From the NCBI RefSeq assembly GCF_000699445.3, contig NC_067195.1, positions 11,584,287 to 11,648,286 of the forward strand: 64,000 bases of DNA, written 5' to 3'. The notes beneath the pieces are model-generated. The model was not told the origin of the DNA. It saw only the letters and a program-made list of their open reading frames with translations, and ran no database searches. Both the position numbers and the translations under genes were made by a program. This DNA is from Schistosoma haematobium (Eukaryota > Platyhelminthes > Trematoda > Strigeidida > Schistosomatidae). This document shows, one piece after another, positions 21,463-32,300 of this stretch. Position 1 is the stretch's first letter. Each line of letters begins with the position of its first letter.

Positions 21463-21998
21463 GGCCTCGTTCAAATCATTTTCATGTATGCTTCCAAGTA
21501 CCGACTCAATATGTTCTTTGACCTTCCAATTTTCCACTTCTCTTCATTATTCCAAGTCAGCGCTTGCCTCGTGATGCAGTTTGATGGTTTCTTTAATGAG
21601 TGTACTATCCATTTCCATCGTATTTTCCTAATTTTCTCCTCAGCTGGAAGCTGACTTGTTTTCTCCCACAGAAGGCTGCTGATGATGATATCCGACCAAC
21701 GGACATTGAGTATCTTACACAGACAATTGTTTATAAGGACTAGTACATTTTCGATGATGGTTGTGGTAGTTCACCAAGTTTCAGCTCCATACATTAGAAC
21801 AGTCTTGACGTTCGTATTGAGGATTCTAACTTTGATATTGGTTGACAGTTGTTTTGAGTTCCATATGTTCTTCAACTGTGGGAATGCTGTTCATGCTTTG
21901 TCAATCCTCACATTTACGTCTGCATCTGATTCTCCTTGTTTATCGATGATGCAGTTTAGGTACGTGGAAGAATCGTTATCTTCCAGAGTTGGTGTGCT

Positions 21999-23090
21999 TC
22001 ATGTTTTATAATAGAATCTTACCTTTCCTCTGTGTATATTGAGAACTACTGCCACTGAGGTTGCTGCTACACTGGTCATCTTCTTCTGCATTTGTTGTTG
22101 CGTATGCGATAGAAGAGCCAGATCATTCGCGAAGTCCAGATCGTCCAGCTGCATCCTAGCTGTCCACTGTATCCCATTCTTCCCTTCAGATGTTGACGTC
22201 TTCATGATGCAGTAGATCGCCAGGAGAAAGAGAAAGTTTGAGAGTGTGCAACATTGCCTGACACCGATCTTTACCTTGAACGAGTCTGTGAGCTGTCGTC
22301 CATGCATGACTTTGCAGTTTAATCCATCACGGGAATTCCGTATGATATTGTCTATTTTCTCAAGGACTCCGTAGTGTCGAAGAAGCCTCCATAGTGTTGT
22401 CCTGCCGATGCTATCACATGCTTTCTCGTAGTCAATGAGATTGATGTAGTGTGACGAGTTCCACTCAATTGACTGTTCAACGATGATCCGTAGTGTCGTA
22501 ATTTGGTCTGTGCACGACCCATCATTCCGGAATCCAGCCTGTTGGTCTCGAAGTTGGGAGTCTACTGCATCTTTCACACGGTTCAGCAACACTCTGTTGA
22601 AAACCTCTCCTGGTACTGACGATAGTGTGATGCCTCTGTAGTTCTCACATTTGCTCAGATCTTGATGAGGTATCCTCGCTTTCAGTCCATCGGCACTTGT
22701 TCTTCCTCTTAAATATTCCTGAATAGAATGTGCAGCATGTTTGTAGTTACATCGATGTCTGACTTCAGCTACTATATTGTCAGGTCCTGCTGCTTTCCCG
22801 CTCTTGATTTTTCTGATGACCATCCTGATTTTTTCGATCGTTGGTGAAGTGACATCTATAAGAAGGTCTGTAGGTGTTGCATCGATATATGATGAATTCA
22901 GCGAGGCTGATCTATTCAAGAGTTCCTCGAAGTGTCCTATCCACCTGTTCCGCTGTTCTTGAATTTCAGTGATTGACTTGCCTACTTTGTCCGTGACCGG
23001 TCTCTCTGGTTTACTATATTTCCCTGCCAGTTTCTTCGTCGTGTCATATAGTTGTTTTATATCTCCTTCTCTTGTAGCTCTTCCACGCAT
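21999..23090 (-). pseudogene. RTE LINE 1 reverse transcriptase segment
   Basis: A 363-codon open segment covers most of an RTE reverse transcriptase: IRKIKSGKAAGPDNI, SKCENYRGITLSSVPGEV, DQQAGFRNDGSCTDQI, INLIDYEKACDSIGR and KIGVRQCCTLSNFLF. The catalytic site reads FANDLALLSH instead of FADD, and the RQGC signature reads RQCC. The polymerase would therefore be inactive even if expressed. Frames shift at both ends. Confidence 0.85.
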
Positions 23091-23753
23091 TGCTAATTAT
23101 CGACTCTAATGATCCTCTTCACTCGCTCGTTTACTTCTGTGTATTCAGCTTGTGCATTGACTTTCTCTGTTCTTGTTCATCTGATGTCAATCACTGTCTT
23201 CTTGTGCCCCATTTCTTGAATCCAAAACAGGGTTTCCATAGTGATCCACACATTATGATGATACTTCTTGCGACTCAGAACCTCCTAACACGTTGAAATT
23301 AGAGCTACTTTGATCCCTTTCCAGTTGTCCTCCATAGTAATTTCTTCTTCTTCTTCCTCCAGTAGATGCTGTCAGGATTGGAACCTGTTGTTGAGAGTTA
23401 TGTTGAATTCGTTGAGTTTGCCAGCATGTCAAAGGAAGGCTGTATTGAATCTTTAAACTGCTGTTTGTCCAGTTGTCCATCGCTTCTTTAGCTCCAGTTT
23501 CATATTGGCAACCACCAGTTGGTGGTGATCTGAATGTGTGTCAGCCTCTCTCCTGCTTCTCACGTCTTCCATAGACCTTGTGAATGTTTTACCGATGCAA
23601 ATATGGTCTATTTGGTTTCGTGGTGTGGTCCGGTTAGATTCATGTAGCTTTGTGTAAGAGTTTGTGTGGAAATATTCTCGTTTCTCCTAGTCCATGTCTT
23701 CCCATGGTATCTTCATACCCGGTGTTGTCCATTCCGACTTTGGCGTTTAGATC

Positions 23754-24210
23754 TCACATCAGGATGGTCAGGTCCTTCCCTGGGCACTTCGCTGTGATCG
23801 ATTGCAGCCCCGAGTAGATCTGATCTTTATCTACGTCATTGCTATCATTGGTGGGTGAATAACACAGGATAACATTCATTGTGATTCGCTCCTTCTTTGT
23901 TTTGAAGGATGCTTGATGATCCTTGGTCCATGGGACTCCCATCCAATAAATGCATTTCGTGCTTCTTTGGACAGCATAAGAACAAATCCCTGAGTGTGTG
24001 TAGTATTTTCTTCTTCTTCGTAACCGGAGTACAGCAGTACCTCTCTCGAATCTATCCTTTGCTGTCCAGCTTGGGTTCAATGGGTTTCGCTAGTTCTGAG
24101 AACCACCAAGTTATATCTCATCATTTCCGTTGTTGTGAGACTGGTCCTCCTGGTCTCTCACATTTTCCGAACATTCCATATACCTATTAAAATTGTTGCT
24201 CTGGTTGTTG
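23754..24210 (-). pseudogene. RTE LINE 1 endonuclease segment
   Basis: Open pieces with stops between them encode an AP-type endonuclease. Visible motifs are SETHWTQAGQQ, the SHGPRII-type strand, MNVILCYSPTNDSND, and LTILM followed by a stop in place of the G of GDLNAKVGMD. The stop codon at the catalytic GDLN block kills the enzyme. Confidence 0.75.
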
Positions 24211-24544
24211 GAGGAAGCATAGGCCTCGTGAATTCCGAAAAATTTCGGCCTCCACCATGAGGCATCATAATTCTTTTGAAAGATTCTTCAACTTTCAGGT
24301 CAGATTTTAAATGGTATAAATTGTTTATTCTGCTTAGCGTTTTTTAGCAAGGTTGTTTCCTATGGGACTGTGTTGCCAACCCCACATACAATCATGCACC
24401 TTTAAAGTTAGGTATGGTATCCTCTTCAGACCAGCATTATCTATTGAAGAGCTACAGGCGGAAATCTACGCCACGAAACGCAACTCTCAAAACCACTAGC
24501 TAGATTAGGTCAAATGATTTCCGACAGCTTTGCAAATATAATTT

Positions 24545-24640
24545 GGAAACTCTTCTCTGGATGTATGACACGACATCCACCTCAACAAAGATCATCACCC
24601 CACGTTAAGCCTACTGCATCTCTGCGAAAAAAATCTGGGT
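24545..24640 (-). pseudogene. Fragment of a GT31 galactosyltransferase copy
   Basis: The minus strand reads FFRRDAVGLTWGDDLC, a stop, then GGCRVIHP. This matches residues 165-189 of the intact gene at 25370-26605 (FLRRDAIRLTWGNDLC, WGGRRVIHL). The DNA is also similar to 26040-26122. Homology fades on both sides. It is a partial, dead duplicate lying 0.7 kb from the gene's stop, and probably a relic of local duplication. Confidence 0.75.
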
Positions 24641-25369
24641 GATAAGGGTGAATCGATCACAATGGTGTAGGTGTATACACTCTTCGTTTTCGTTTAAACT
24701 GTGAGATTAAAATTACTTTATATCTTTCTTTCTACGAATTAGTTTTTTCTTGCTGTACTTTATCCTTATACACAATCTTTCATATATTACTACCAGTGAA
24801 GTAACTACTTCTATGGATTCGGTGTTCATCTTGTTGTGCTAATGAGGTGCTGCAACTTGCACCGATGCATATATATGCCTGGCCCTACGTTGTAGTTTTC
24901 TGATCGATTATTTATTGAATCGTCATTTGGTATGGGGAGTATATAAAACAGCTCAAGACTTCACAACAGTAAATGAGATTTTATATGTGCGTACACAGAA
25001 ATTCATTACTGGTTAAGTATAGATTATTTTGATCACTAAATATATTTATTAGTCTATCAAGAATTTTATTTAAAGTAGTATTTGTAACGATAATTGGGAA
25101 TATCTGAGTAAGTATTCAGGACGAATATTTTCTTGTTTCATATATATCACATAATTATAAAAGTATGCACAATTAGAATACAAATTATTAGGACGGGTGA
25201 TACTCAACAACAATACAAAAGGCAAATAAAAATGACGTTTTCTATAAATTGTCTACCAGTTTTATCTTGATTGATAGTTGAATAGATCGAGGAACAATGA
25301 TTTAAAAAAGGAAGAGAAATGTGATAAGTATCGATCTAATAGTACAAAAGAAGACAAGCAAATGGTAAA
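24641..25369. other. Non-coding stretch 3' of the GT31 gene
   Basis: AT-rich with no open frame of interest. It should contain the 3' UTR of the GT31 gene. Confidence 0.5.
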
Positions 25370-26605
25370 TTAAACAAGAGACTGTACACAAAATGTTGAG
25401 CATTTTAGGCGGTCCCATAAGAAGAATTGTGAAGCAGATTTGCCAAAACCATGACTAGAAATCATTTCATATATCTCAGATGAATTTAAATTTACAGGGT
25501 GGAATGTGTAAACTTTTTTTAAATGCATTGGTACATGCAATAACTTTTTAAGTATTATTCCCAGGTAGACATCATCAAACCGAAGATATTTTGTATAACG
25601 CATAGCTACATTTAATTCACGTGCCAAATCCATTGATAAAAAGAAATTACCTCCTGCCACATATGGAGGATAGTAACGTGGAGCATATTCTTTATCATCA
25701 ACCAACCACTTTTCGTGACTACCAATATTCTTACGAACTGGTCCTGCATTATACCAGACATAACCACTGATCAAAAGTTTACGCAGCTCTGTGCTTAAAC
25801 CTTCAATATAAGCAACCACATTTTTTGGATAGATAAAATAATCATCATCAACAAACATAATAATTGGGACATTTGAACAATATTTTACTGCCCAATTAAT
25901 GCCAAACATAATTTTATATGTACTATTATAATAGTGATCGAGAAAATCTTGTTGAATTATATCATGATATGCATAAGATTCATTTTTTAATATGTATTTT
26001 AAACGTTCATTATTAGATGGGACATTACCAAGAAGGAAAAGATGGATGACACGACGTCCACCCCAACAAAGATCATTGCCCCATGTTAAGCGTATTGCAT
26101 CTCTGCGTAGAAAATTTGATGGAGCAGATTTGATGAGAATCATTAGTTCTGGAGCTCCTCCTGTTTCTAAGAGAATGTTTCTACATTTTTGATGCTCACT
26201 CATAAGTATTGGAAATTTTGGGTCATTTATTGGACGAGATGTTACAGTCAAGTTTGAAAGAACCTGTCCAACTAGTTTTGGCATATCTATCATCATTGGA
26301 TACTCCAAATCATCAGAACCAGAAGAAAAGACAGGATTTATGAATATCCGATGTGTGTTATTAGATGTTGACAAATTGTATTGTTCTTTTGAAAAAGTAG
26401 GATCAAAACTCCAGTCACGAGTTAATGTGATATTTCCAGGGATCATGTTTACATAAGCTATATCAATTGACTTAGGAACATTCTTGGCTACAGATGAGTA
26501 ATTATATATGATGATTACTAGTTGAAGTATTAACGTGACAGTGAACAGCGTAGCAGCAACTGTTACTACACTTAATCTGCACGTTCGAATCCTAATATGA
26601 CTCAT
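25370..26605 (-). CDS. Family GT31 beta-1,3-galactosyltransferase-like glycosyltransferase
   Basis: This is an uninterrupted 411-residue protein with the type II membrane layout of Golgi glycosyltransferases: a short basic N-terminus, one membrane anchor (about residues 11-35), a stem, then the catalytic domain. GT31 landmarks are present: FLRRDAIRLTWG (165-176), the metal-binding DDD in MFVDDDYF (250-257), YVAGGNFFLS (315-324) and FDDVYLG (343-349), which carries the usual ED/DDV signature. Potential N-glycosylation sites include residues 58, 77, 82, 118, 208, 227 and 374. It would transfer galactose, or a related sugar, from a UDP-sugar onto a glycan acceptor in the Golgi lumen. Donor and acceptor cannot be told from sequence. 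Length is normal for the family and no intron is needed. ATG choice: the first ATG sits directly before the basic residues and the anchor. It is the only intact enzyme gene here. Confidence 0.9.
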   Translation of the reverse strand: MSHIRIRTCRLSVVTVAATLFTVTLILQLVIIIYNYSSVAKNVPKSIDIAYVNMIPGNITLTRDWSFDPTFSKEQYNLSTSNNTHRIFINPVFSSGSDDLEYPMMIDMPKLVGQVLSNLTVTSRPINDPKFPILMSEHQKCRNILLETGGAPELMILIKSAPSNFLRRDAIRLTWGNDLCWGGRRVIHLFLLGNVPSNNERLKYILKNESYAYHDIIQQDFLDHYYNSTYKIMFGINWAVKYCSNVPIIMFVDDDYFIYPKNVVAYIEGLSTELRKLLISGYVWYNAGPVRKNIGSHEKWLVDDKEYAPRYYPPYVAGGNFFLSMDLARELNVAMRYTKYLRFDDVYLGIILKKLLHVPMHLKKVYTFHPVNLNSSEIYEMISSHGFGKSASQFFLWDRLKCSTFCVQSLV

Positions 26606-26768
26606 TATGATCCTATATATAAAAAATAGCAGGGGTTTGGTAAATTAACAGCTTGAAGTAAATGGGAATAGATCATTAGCAGTTCGAAAGACAGACAACT
26701 TGTTACCAGGTATGACCTTAATTTTTTCGGTCCATTGCTGTGAAATGTACGCATAGTGTGAATAATGA

Positions 26769-26842
26769 AGTGGTAGCTTAATGGTTAGAGCACCTGGCTT
26801 TTAACCGTTAGTCTATAGGTTATAATTCAATATACCGATTTC
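26769..26842 (+). repeat. tRNA-like SINE head or tRNA pseudogene
   Basis: TGGTAGCTTAATGGTTAGAGC resembles a pol III A box and GGTTATAATTC a B box with its invariant CGA lost. They are spaced about 45 bp apart, as in a tRNA. The middle contains CTTTTAACC, reminiscent of a Lys anticodon loop. The acceptor stem does not pair, so this is not a working tRNA. Confidence 0.5.
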
Positions 26843-27749
26843 CTTTTGGATATCTAAGTAATATTGTTGCTGCTCACACTCAAATATAGTGAAGTACATA
26901 AACTAGCACTTGATAAATAGGTCACAATGTTATGCTGCAAATAAAACTGATTATTGATATGAAGCGGAAAAGAGCAATATTATTAATGGATTTGACATGA
27001 TAATCGTTTGGTTTAACATTTGATAATTTCAGTGCGTTATTCTATTGTATTCTGATAATTCCTGTTACGCATTCACTCGGTTTTCAAATTTGTTCAACAT
27101 GAACTTAAATTTGCCTTTAAGTAACAAATGTTTAAAAGTAATCAATAACCACTGAGAAAATTTATATGTAAAGAGTGGTTGTTTTTTCACAAAATATATT
27201 CTCCGAAGTTGTAGGATAGAGTTGCTTCCCTTTTGCCTTTCCAATAGCTACGCCTAGGTTATGGACATCAGGGGCAGTATTAAAGAAAAATCCTATGTAT
27301 TTACTGATCAAGTCAAATGTTGAGTTACTATTGCATTAATCTTTGAAATTACGTAGTAGCAAGCAGAATATAGCTATTGTCCTATTACATTTGAGTCAAC
27401 TTAGGAGTTATGAATTCGCCAGGGTGAATCTCCGGGGTAATAGGAATTAAGGAGCAAAGACACGAAAACAGAACACGGTTGTTCCTTAGAACTTAAGGAT
27501 CTTATTTTCTTAATTTGATTGCCTTTTAAGAACTTCATGTCAAACTTTATATACTTACATCGCAAACTAATCTTTATTGGATTTCTGCGACTTACACCAC
27601 TACACTTAGTGTGCTTTCAGAAGCACCACATTCAGTTAAGAGCTACGAAAGAAGTGTTTTTACAGTACTATATAGTGAATAAATTAGTGACTCACTAAAT
27701 AATGATATGAAATCCAAACCTCTACTAACTTAGAGCACACTTAATCTTA
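26843..27749. other. Non-coding stretch
   Basis: AT-rich intergenic DNA. I see no gene in it. Confidence 0.5.
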
Positions 27750-27812
27750 ACGGTGGTCTAGTGGTTGAAACAATAATCTTTCAACGGAAAAGTTGCAGGT
27801 TCAAACCTCTTT
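27750..27812 (+). repeat. tRNA-derived SINE head
   Basis: GGTGGTCTAGTGGTTGAAAC (A box) and GGTTCAAACCT (B box) lie 47 bp apart, with AACGGAAAAGTTGCAG between them. The body after 27815 shows no recognised SINE tail. Probable pol III-derived retroposon fragment. Confidence 0.55.
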
Positions 27813-30800
27813 CTACCTGATTTAACCTAGACAGCAAGGTGATATCAGTAGCATACACGCAAAATGAACAGATTAAACTGTAGGACATTTGCCCTAGCCA
27901 CTAATATTCGAGAATATAAATAAACAATAAAAAGTTAAATCTCCGCTACCACAAACGATGATGAAATCGAAAATGCATGACTTTATATGATACTTTGGAG
28001 TAACTTTCAAAATTAACAACAAATTGGGTAACCGTAATGAGTCATAATTTAGTAGCTATTAACGTTTGCAATTTTGAAGTAATGCTTTAAATTTTTTGAT
28101 TTAGTGCTTAACGAGAAAACATTTCTTAGCAAATACTATTGTCAGCAAAATTTTCATGTAGGTATACGAAAGTGAGAAACGGAAAAAGTAATTTCATTCT
28201 TTATGATTTTTTACACAACAGCTGGTCACATCAGAAAGAATGATGTGCAGTAGATGGACAAAATAAATGTCAACCCTTTATAAATCAGGAAAGTATGAGT
28301 ACTACTAAGTGTTGAAGCACAAATACTAAAGTTCTAACCAAATAGGATTTCACCTACAAGAGTGACTGAAAGTTAGAAACCGCTGTTTTGATCCAATATA
28401 TTGAGTCGGTAGGGTTGTTTTGACTGGTATGGTATCCCACCACTGATTTTGACATTCTAATTTTTTTAAATTGGGAATATTATTGATGACAGTGGAAAAC
28501 TACACACAAAATATGGGTTTAAAAGTACAGACAAAGTCTAACAATGGGAAATATTGAACGATACCAAGTACAAATAAGAAATGAATGGGTTTTTGCCACA
28601 TGGACTAATTTTGAGCCGTTTTATGTCGTCTTCGATCAACCGATTTGACGTTTTCAACAAGCACCCTACGTCTATCGTGAGCAGTACTCATGAGACGAAA
28701 TCATATACGATCTTGTGGCCAGTTTTGATACGAACTACCCCGAATAACAATCTTTTAATATGCAGATGTAAATTTTAGCATGGGGTTTAAGTAACCAGTG
28801 TCTTCATACCATCTTTTCAGTAGACAAAGCTAATTATATCCTTGGGACTGAGAGATATAATCAAAAACTAATGATATAGAGATTTAAATAGAACGTATAG
28901 CACTTTATTGATGGGTAGGACAAAAACCACGTTTAGATTAGAGGCACTCACTTGTCAGGAACTAGTACGTGCCATCGAAACTTTTAGGGAGCAATAATGT
29001 TCGACCAAATCTCCCTACACGTCATAAAGAACACCTTACTTGGTGTTTAACATGGTTTCACTTTGGTATTTGCTAAGGTATACTTACATCACGGTCAAAT
29101 ATGGCTTACGTAACTGACCAATGGGAACCGACCTCGCTTTTATTCCTACTCACATATGTACAAATACATACAAACATCCGTAATACTAATGAGCGGAGAA
29201 ATAAAGAAGCCTTTAGTTAATTACATAATTCAACGTAGACCAGTATTACGATGTCTCCTACGGATATCGTAAAGAAGTAAACTTAGTAATGAAAGGCGGT
29301 GATCACTAAATGTAGAATATGGCCGCAAAAACCATGTTCTGGGTCTGAGTGGCGTAAAACGAGTTACGACCACAAAGGTTACAAATATGGTTATGGGCTG
29401 GAATACACTACGACATAAGGATCTAGTGGATTAATTGGATATAAATCGTTCGTTTCTGAGGCTTTCTCAGACAACAAAGGTCTGACGAGTTACACTTCCG
29501 GACCTTTCGTCGATAATACACAAACATTTCCGCTGTCAATTTGGTTAATATGTGACAGTAATTTCAATTTAGGGATTATGATAAATACGCTTATGATTTA
29601 AGTCAATTGAGTGCGTAGATAAATTTTTACATTAAGATTGGAGGTGAAATAAGTTAGTGCTAAATGAAACGCCACTGACCTTTATAATCCCACCCAGAAC
29701 AACAATGATCGATGTTGTCAGCACGGCTATTCATTGCTTTTTATTCTAAACGGCTGGAAATAAACTCAACTCCGGTTCGTAATTTCGGTAGTCAACTTAG
29801 CGACCAATCAGGATGAAGCGGGAACCACCATTCCCGCCATCTTTGTATGTAATGGCGGTTAGCTTGCCTCGTCCTATTGTTACATTAGCAACACAGTTAG
29901 ATAGAAACGACCTTTGGTTTGAAATTATTGGTTAACTGATTGGTTCGATCAGTACATTTAATTGGGCAGTTGCAGTTAGTTAGAAACTAATTGAGCTGAG
30001 AATATACACGCATCTCATCGGGAGACTTACACCAACGGCAATTTCAGTCAATTGATTGAGTTGCCCATTACACTATGTTTTTTCGCTGACGTTTTGGTGT
30101 TAATGCAACATTTAGCCCTTTAGTGTGCCAAAATTCCGTATTTTATGTGATCCTCTAAATGTTGACGCCAATGTTTTTCAACCAGTTTTGTTTTCCCGGC
30201 CTTTTCTACTGCTATTCAGGTCGGTGTATGCTTCCTGACATACTTACGTGCTTTATGTGGCAAAATGTCAAACCATTTTGACTTGAATACCTTTTGTAGA
30301 TATCATACACTAGCGTCAGCCTATTTTGCTAAATTCAATGTTGCTGCCACGTGGGATTTTCTAACTTTCAGAATATTTGTTTCTAAGTGTTATTTATGAT
30401 TTTACCGGGGATCATGAGAGAAAACGTACTTTGATCTTTTATTTTCCCTAATATTATGGTGTCCTACTTTCTGGGACCTGGGACCAAGTCAGAGGTGCGA
30501 ATGATCTATCGCACTTTCATTATCAAGAATATGACATTACCAGATCATCTGGACGCATTACGTTGCATCCGAAAGCAAGTTGGATGGTGAAAAGCCGGGA
30601 ATCCGCTATCAGTATGCTGTGTATGTCTGTGGTTTTGGGCATAAACGGAAGCTGAATTATACGACAACCAAGTATGCTAAAATGAAGAGGTGTCGTAATA
30701 ATTTTCTCATTCGAAAAGACATGTTACTTTAAATAGCTGACCATAGATAATAAGGCCTATAAACCCAAAAGGCAAACTATAAGCCAGTAAGATATTCCTA

Positions 30801-31404
30801 GAAAGACAAACAGTATTGTTTCGAGACAGAAGACTACGGTCATTTAGGCATCAAAACATAGTTTACGGCACAGAAATCAGAACTAAACTTGGCCTCAAAC
30901 CTTTCTCCATTATTCGCGGACGGTCTGGTTCAAAATAACCATGACTATTATTAAGCTTCCTACAACTTAGAATATCATTCTAGCATACAGTACACGTGTC
31001 CGGTATGAGGTAGTCCGACACGGTGGATAAAAATTACAGTTACAGCAAAATTCACAGGATAATATAGTTTTTTAATAAAAATCACGCTACAGTATGGCGA
31101 GCTCATTGACTGCGTGAACGTAGATATGACCGTTATTCCTACCTACCATACACTTTGTTGTCTTGAAATCATTGATTACATTTTCTTCTTTTCTCTGATT
31201 CGCTTTAGCCACGATCTCGTTTCAGGTGCAATTTTTATCGTGTTACGTTATGCACGTTACCCTTTTTAATAATGTCTTTTACTATCTTGAGGTGGTCATG
31301 CACTGTTCTGACACACCACTCCCCTGACTTTGAGGCGTGTCCACGATGCCTCTCATGGTTATGCGGTTCACTTTGGTGAACCAAATGTGAGGAGGATTCT
31401 TGTC
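27813..31404. other. Non-coding stretch with eroded repeats
   Basis: No convincing coding region. The block at about 28900-29560 is richer in GC and may be decayed transposon sequence. A promoter-like patch at 29800-29860 is listed separately. Confidence 0.45.
29803..29860. promoter_or_regulatory. Promoter-like patch: CCAAT, E2F-like palindrome, YY1-like site
   Basis: Within 60 bp are a CCAAT box (GACCAATCAG), an inverted pair GCGGGAA / TTCCCGC separated by seven bases (E2F-type), a GCCATCTT (YY1-type) and a second GGCGG. This clustering stands out in an AT-rich region. No gene begins beside it. The nearest candidate is the minus-strand GT31 gene 3.2 kb away. Function is inferred from motifs only. 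Confidence 0.3.
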
Positions 31405-32300
31405 TCACTGAAGTAAATAATTTGTAACCACTTTAAAATGTGATTTTCTATGAGCACTATTCTCTATTGGTGCTTTGAAATGGACATCTTTGGTTACAAG
31501 CAAACGATTTATTAGAAGGTCGTCATATTTTGAATGATTTCCGTCCTCACCACATCTTGGGTTGTCATTTACGTGTTTAGTCGGTCTGGAACTTTTGATG
31601 GATGTGATAAATCGTTTATAAAACCAGTCTTTGTAATTTGCTTGAAACCTGGGGACTGTGTGTGTTGAAGTCACCAGATAGGAGTATCCGACTGAACCAA
31701 CTGGATTATTCTGTCTTTCTGAGTTTTGGAACCTGTGAGTTGCTGGTATAATCCTCCAATGAGAGAATTTTGACGTTCGCATTGAATCAACATTAACATG
31801 GTTCTCTCACCCCTATTAATTCTGTATTGTGTGATATTACGGCTCTTACAGTCCACATCTTGTTGTGTCTAACTTGGATTGAAAAGAACTGTTTAGCCGA
31901 TGGTTCCCGAGATGTCGCCAATATTTCTTTTGTTACGTGTGCTTAATTTAGAGTTACTCTAAATGGAGGGGTTTACTTTTCGTAACATTCTGGCCCTTAT
32001 ACAGGCAATACAGTTTCGCTCAAGTGGTACTCATTCCAAGCATCGTGCTGTATTTGTCTAACAGTTCTTTATCAAAGACTGTCCCAATCTTTTGTGAGTC
32101 AACCTCCAACACTGGAACATCAAATAACATCACAAAGTTTTGTCTAAAGTCTTTATCCTCAATATATAGTTTTCTGGATACCATGCTGTTTCCATTTTTC
32201 CTCCTAACATACACAAATTGCTCCTTACTATTAACCGAGACTGAGGTAATGGGTTGTGGCCCCCATAGTCGCGTGTTTGGTTGAGCCTATTTTAAGTGAA
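31405..32300 (-). pseudogene. Eroded LINE: ORF1-like piece and endonuclease
   Basis: The minus strand reads RGERTMLMLIQCERQNSLIG, then GGLYQQLTGSKTQKDRIIQL and, in another frame, ILLSGDFNTHSPQ. These correspond to the RGGG, GG(I/V)YRPP and GDFN motifs of a LINE AP endonuclease. Upstream at 32214-32020 an open piece (RKLYIEDKDFRQNFVMLFDV) sits where ORF1 would be. Stops and frameshifts are frequent and no RT follows. The clade cannot be fixed, but the GDFN style is CR1-like. Confidence 0.55.

Larger units (their letters stand above)
17390..21465 (-). mobile_element. CR1-like LINE B with endonuclease deletion
   Basis: The order on the minus strand is 5' UTR (21462-21182), ORF1 in two frames (21208-20570 and 20455-19718) and an ORF2 that is open for 684 codons (19586-17532), followed by a 3' tail. 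Only about 130 bp separate ORF1 from the post-endonuclease linker, so the roughly 200-residue endonuclease is absent. The 5' end abuts the truncated 3' part of RTE LINE 1. The element otherwise looks nearly full length and fairly young, given the unbroken RT. Confidence 0.85.
21466..24265 (-). mobile_element. RTE-like LINE 1 (SR2/Perere-3 type), 3'-truncated and broken
   Basis: On the minus strand the endonuclease starts near 24210 (IGIWNVRKM) and continues with LRTSETHWTQAGQQRID, CYSPTNDSND and DLNAKVGMDN. A linker follows (TRTEKVNAQAEYTEVNERV). RT comes next, in one long open segment, and then a C-terminal region ([28 protein letters not shown]). Homology stops at about 21473, so the last residues and the 3' UTR are missing where LINE B starts. 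Several frameshifts and stops interrupt the frame. The family is RTE-clade; the closest named schistosome types are a guess from sequence pattern. Confidence 0.85.

Noticed and set aside
26769..26842. Functional tRNA gene
   Set aside because: A and B boxes are recognisable, but the acceptor stem does not pair and the B box lacks its conserved CGA, so I list it as a SINE or tRNA pseudogene.
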